Assembly: GCF_021462225.1 (NCBI RefSeq) | Contig: NC_061816.1 | Span: 9,945,390-10,009,389 of the forward strand | Direction of reading: 5' to 3' | Length of the DNA stretch: 64,000 bases | From: Girardinichthys multiradiatus | Lineage: Eukaryota; Chordata; Actinopteri; Cyprinodontiformes; Goodeidae | Part shown: one piece after another, positions 63,904-64,000 of the stretch | Numbering within the stretch: the first letter of the stretch is position 1 | How the letters are laid out: the number at the start of each line of letters is the position of its first letter | Position numbers and translations under genes: made by a program | The notes under the pieces: model-generated | Told to the model about the DNA's origin: nothing | Seen by the model: only the letters and a program-made list of their open reading frames with translations | Databases searched by the model: none

Positions 63904-64000
63904 CTTCCTACACCGTGCTGGGCTCTCCTCTAGAAATCTATACTGGGATGGAGCAAGGTGGAGAAGCAGGAGGGGGGCCGGAGAGCCCAGACCTTCAGGA
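63904..64000 (+). other. Possible first or second exon of the next gene, cut by the window end
   Basis: After an acceptor-like cccatttttaaccag, a frame stays open to the end of the window (from tac at 63910: YTVLGSPLEIYTG, then MEQGGEAGGGPESPDLQ). Composition jumps to GC-rich, unlike the 4 kb before it, and an ATG at 63948 could be a start codon. I do not recognise the protein. Short open frames occur by chance, so confidence is low. Confidence 0.3.

Overview
This is vertebrate nuclear DNA, almost certainly from a teleost fish. It carries one large multi-exon gene on the + strand with GT-AG introns, surrounded and invaded by repeats typical of fish genomes: several Tc1/mariner families, an L2-type LINE tail, a tRNA-derived SINE, a chromodomain Ty3/gypsy element and a hAT element. 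I cannot place the species from sequence alone. No prokaryotic or organellar features are present.

The gene is an ELK-type (EAG superfamily, Kv12) voltage-gated potassium channel, best read as kcnh3. Fourteen coding exons (exon 2 to the last, exon 15) lie between 2241 and 50930, and every junction keeps frame. The first coding exon, which in this family encodes a short conserved N-terminus, is not in the window and should lie upstream of base 1. The assembled exons give a PAS domain (exons 2-3), S1-S6 with the SVGFGN filter (exons 5-9), C-linker and cyclic-nucleotide-binding homology domain (exons 9-11) and a long proline/serine-rich tail (exons 12-15).

The introns hold most of the other content. 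Intron 3 has a SINE whose target-site duplication copied the exon 3 splice donor. Intron 4 has a Tc1 copy ending 74 bases before exon 5. Intron 5 has a Tc1 copy (7918-9527) inside an older Tc1-like relic. Intron 7 is 12 kb, mostly because of a hAT element (14071-18501, exact 8-bp target duplication) stuffed with an L2 fragment and two Tc1 elements, followed by a 5.8-kb Ty3/gypsy element (18652-24492). Intron 8 has a minus-strand LTR-element remnant with an open, 39-bp-repeat-coded protein, itself split by a solo LTR. Intron 11 (12.6 kb) has an intact Tc1 copy with a 334-codon transposase (37380-38384), a transposase-free palindromic element, a second L2 fragment and a degenerate tandem array.

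Downstream of the gene (51.1-64 kb) I find no confident gene. There are relics, a second copy of the tandem array in inverted orientation (55.5-57.0 kb) and, from about 58.5 to 61.8 kb, AT-rich high-complexity blocks with clustered developmental transcription-factor motifs that look like conserved non-coding elements. The last ~100 bases may be the start of an exon of the next gene.

The genes do not form a pathway. The host content is one channel gene; the rest is mobile DNA of several ages, from eroded relics to a Tc1 copy with an intact transposase. The least expected observations are the splice-donor duplication, a 40-bp patch shared by two unrelated LTR elements and the inverted tandem arrays flanking the 3' end of the gene.
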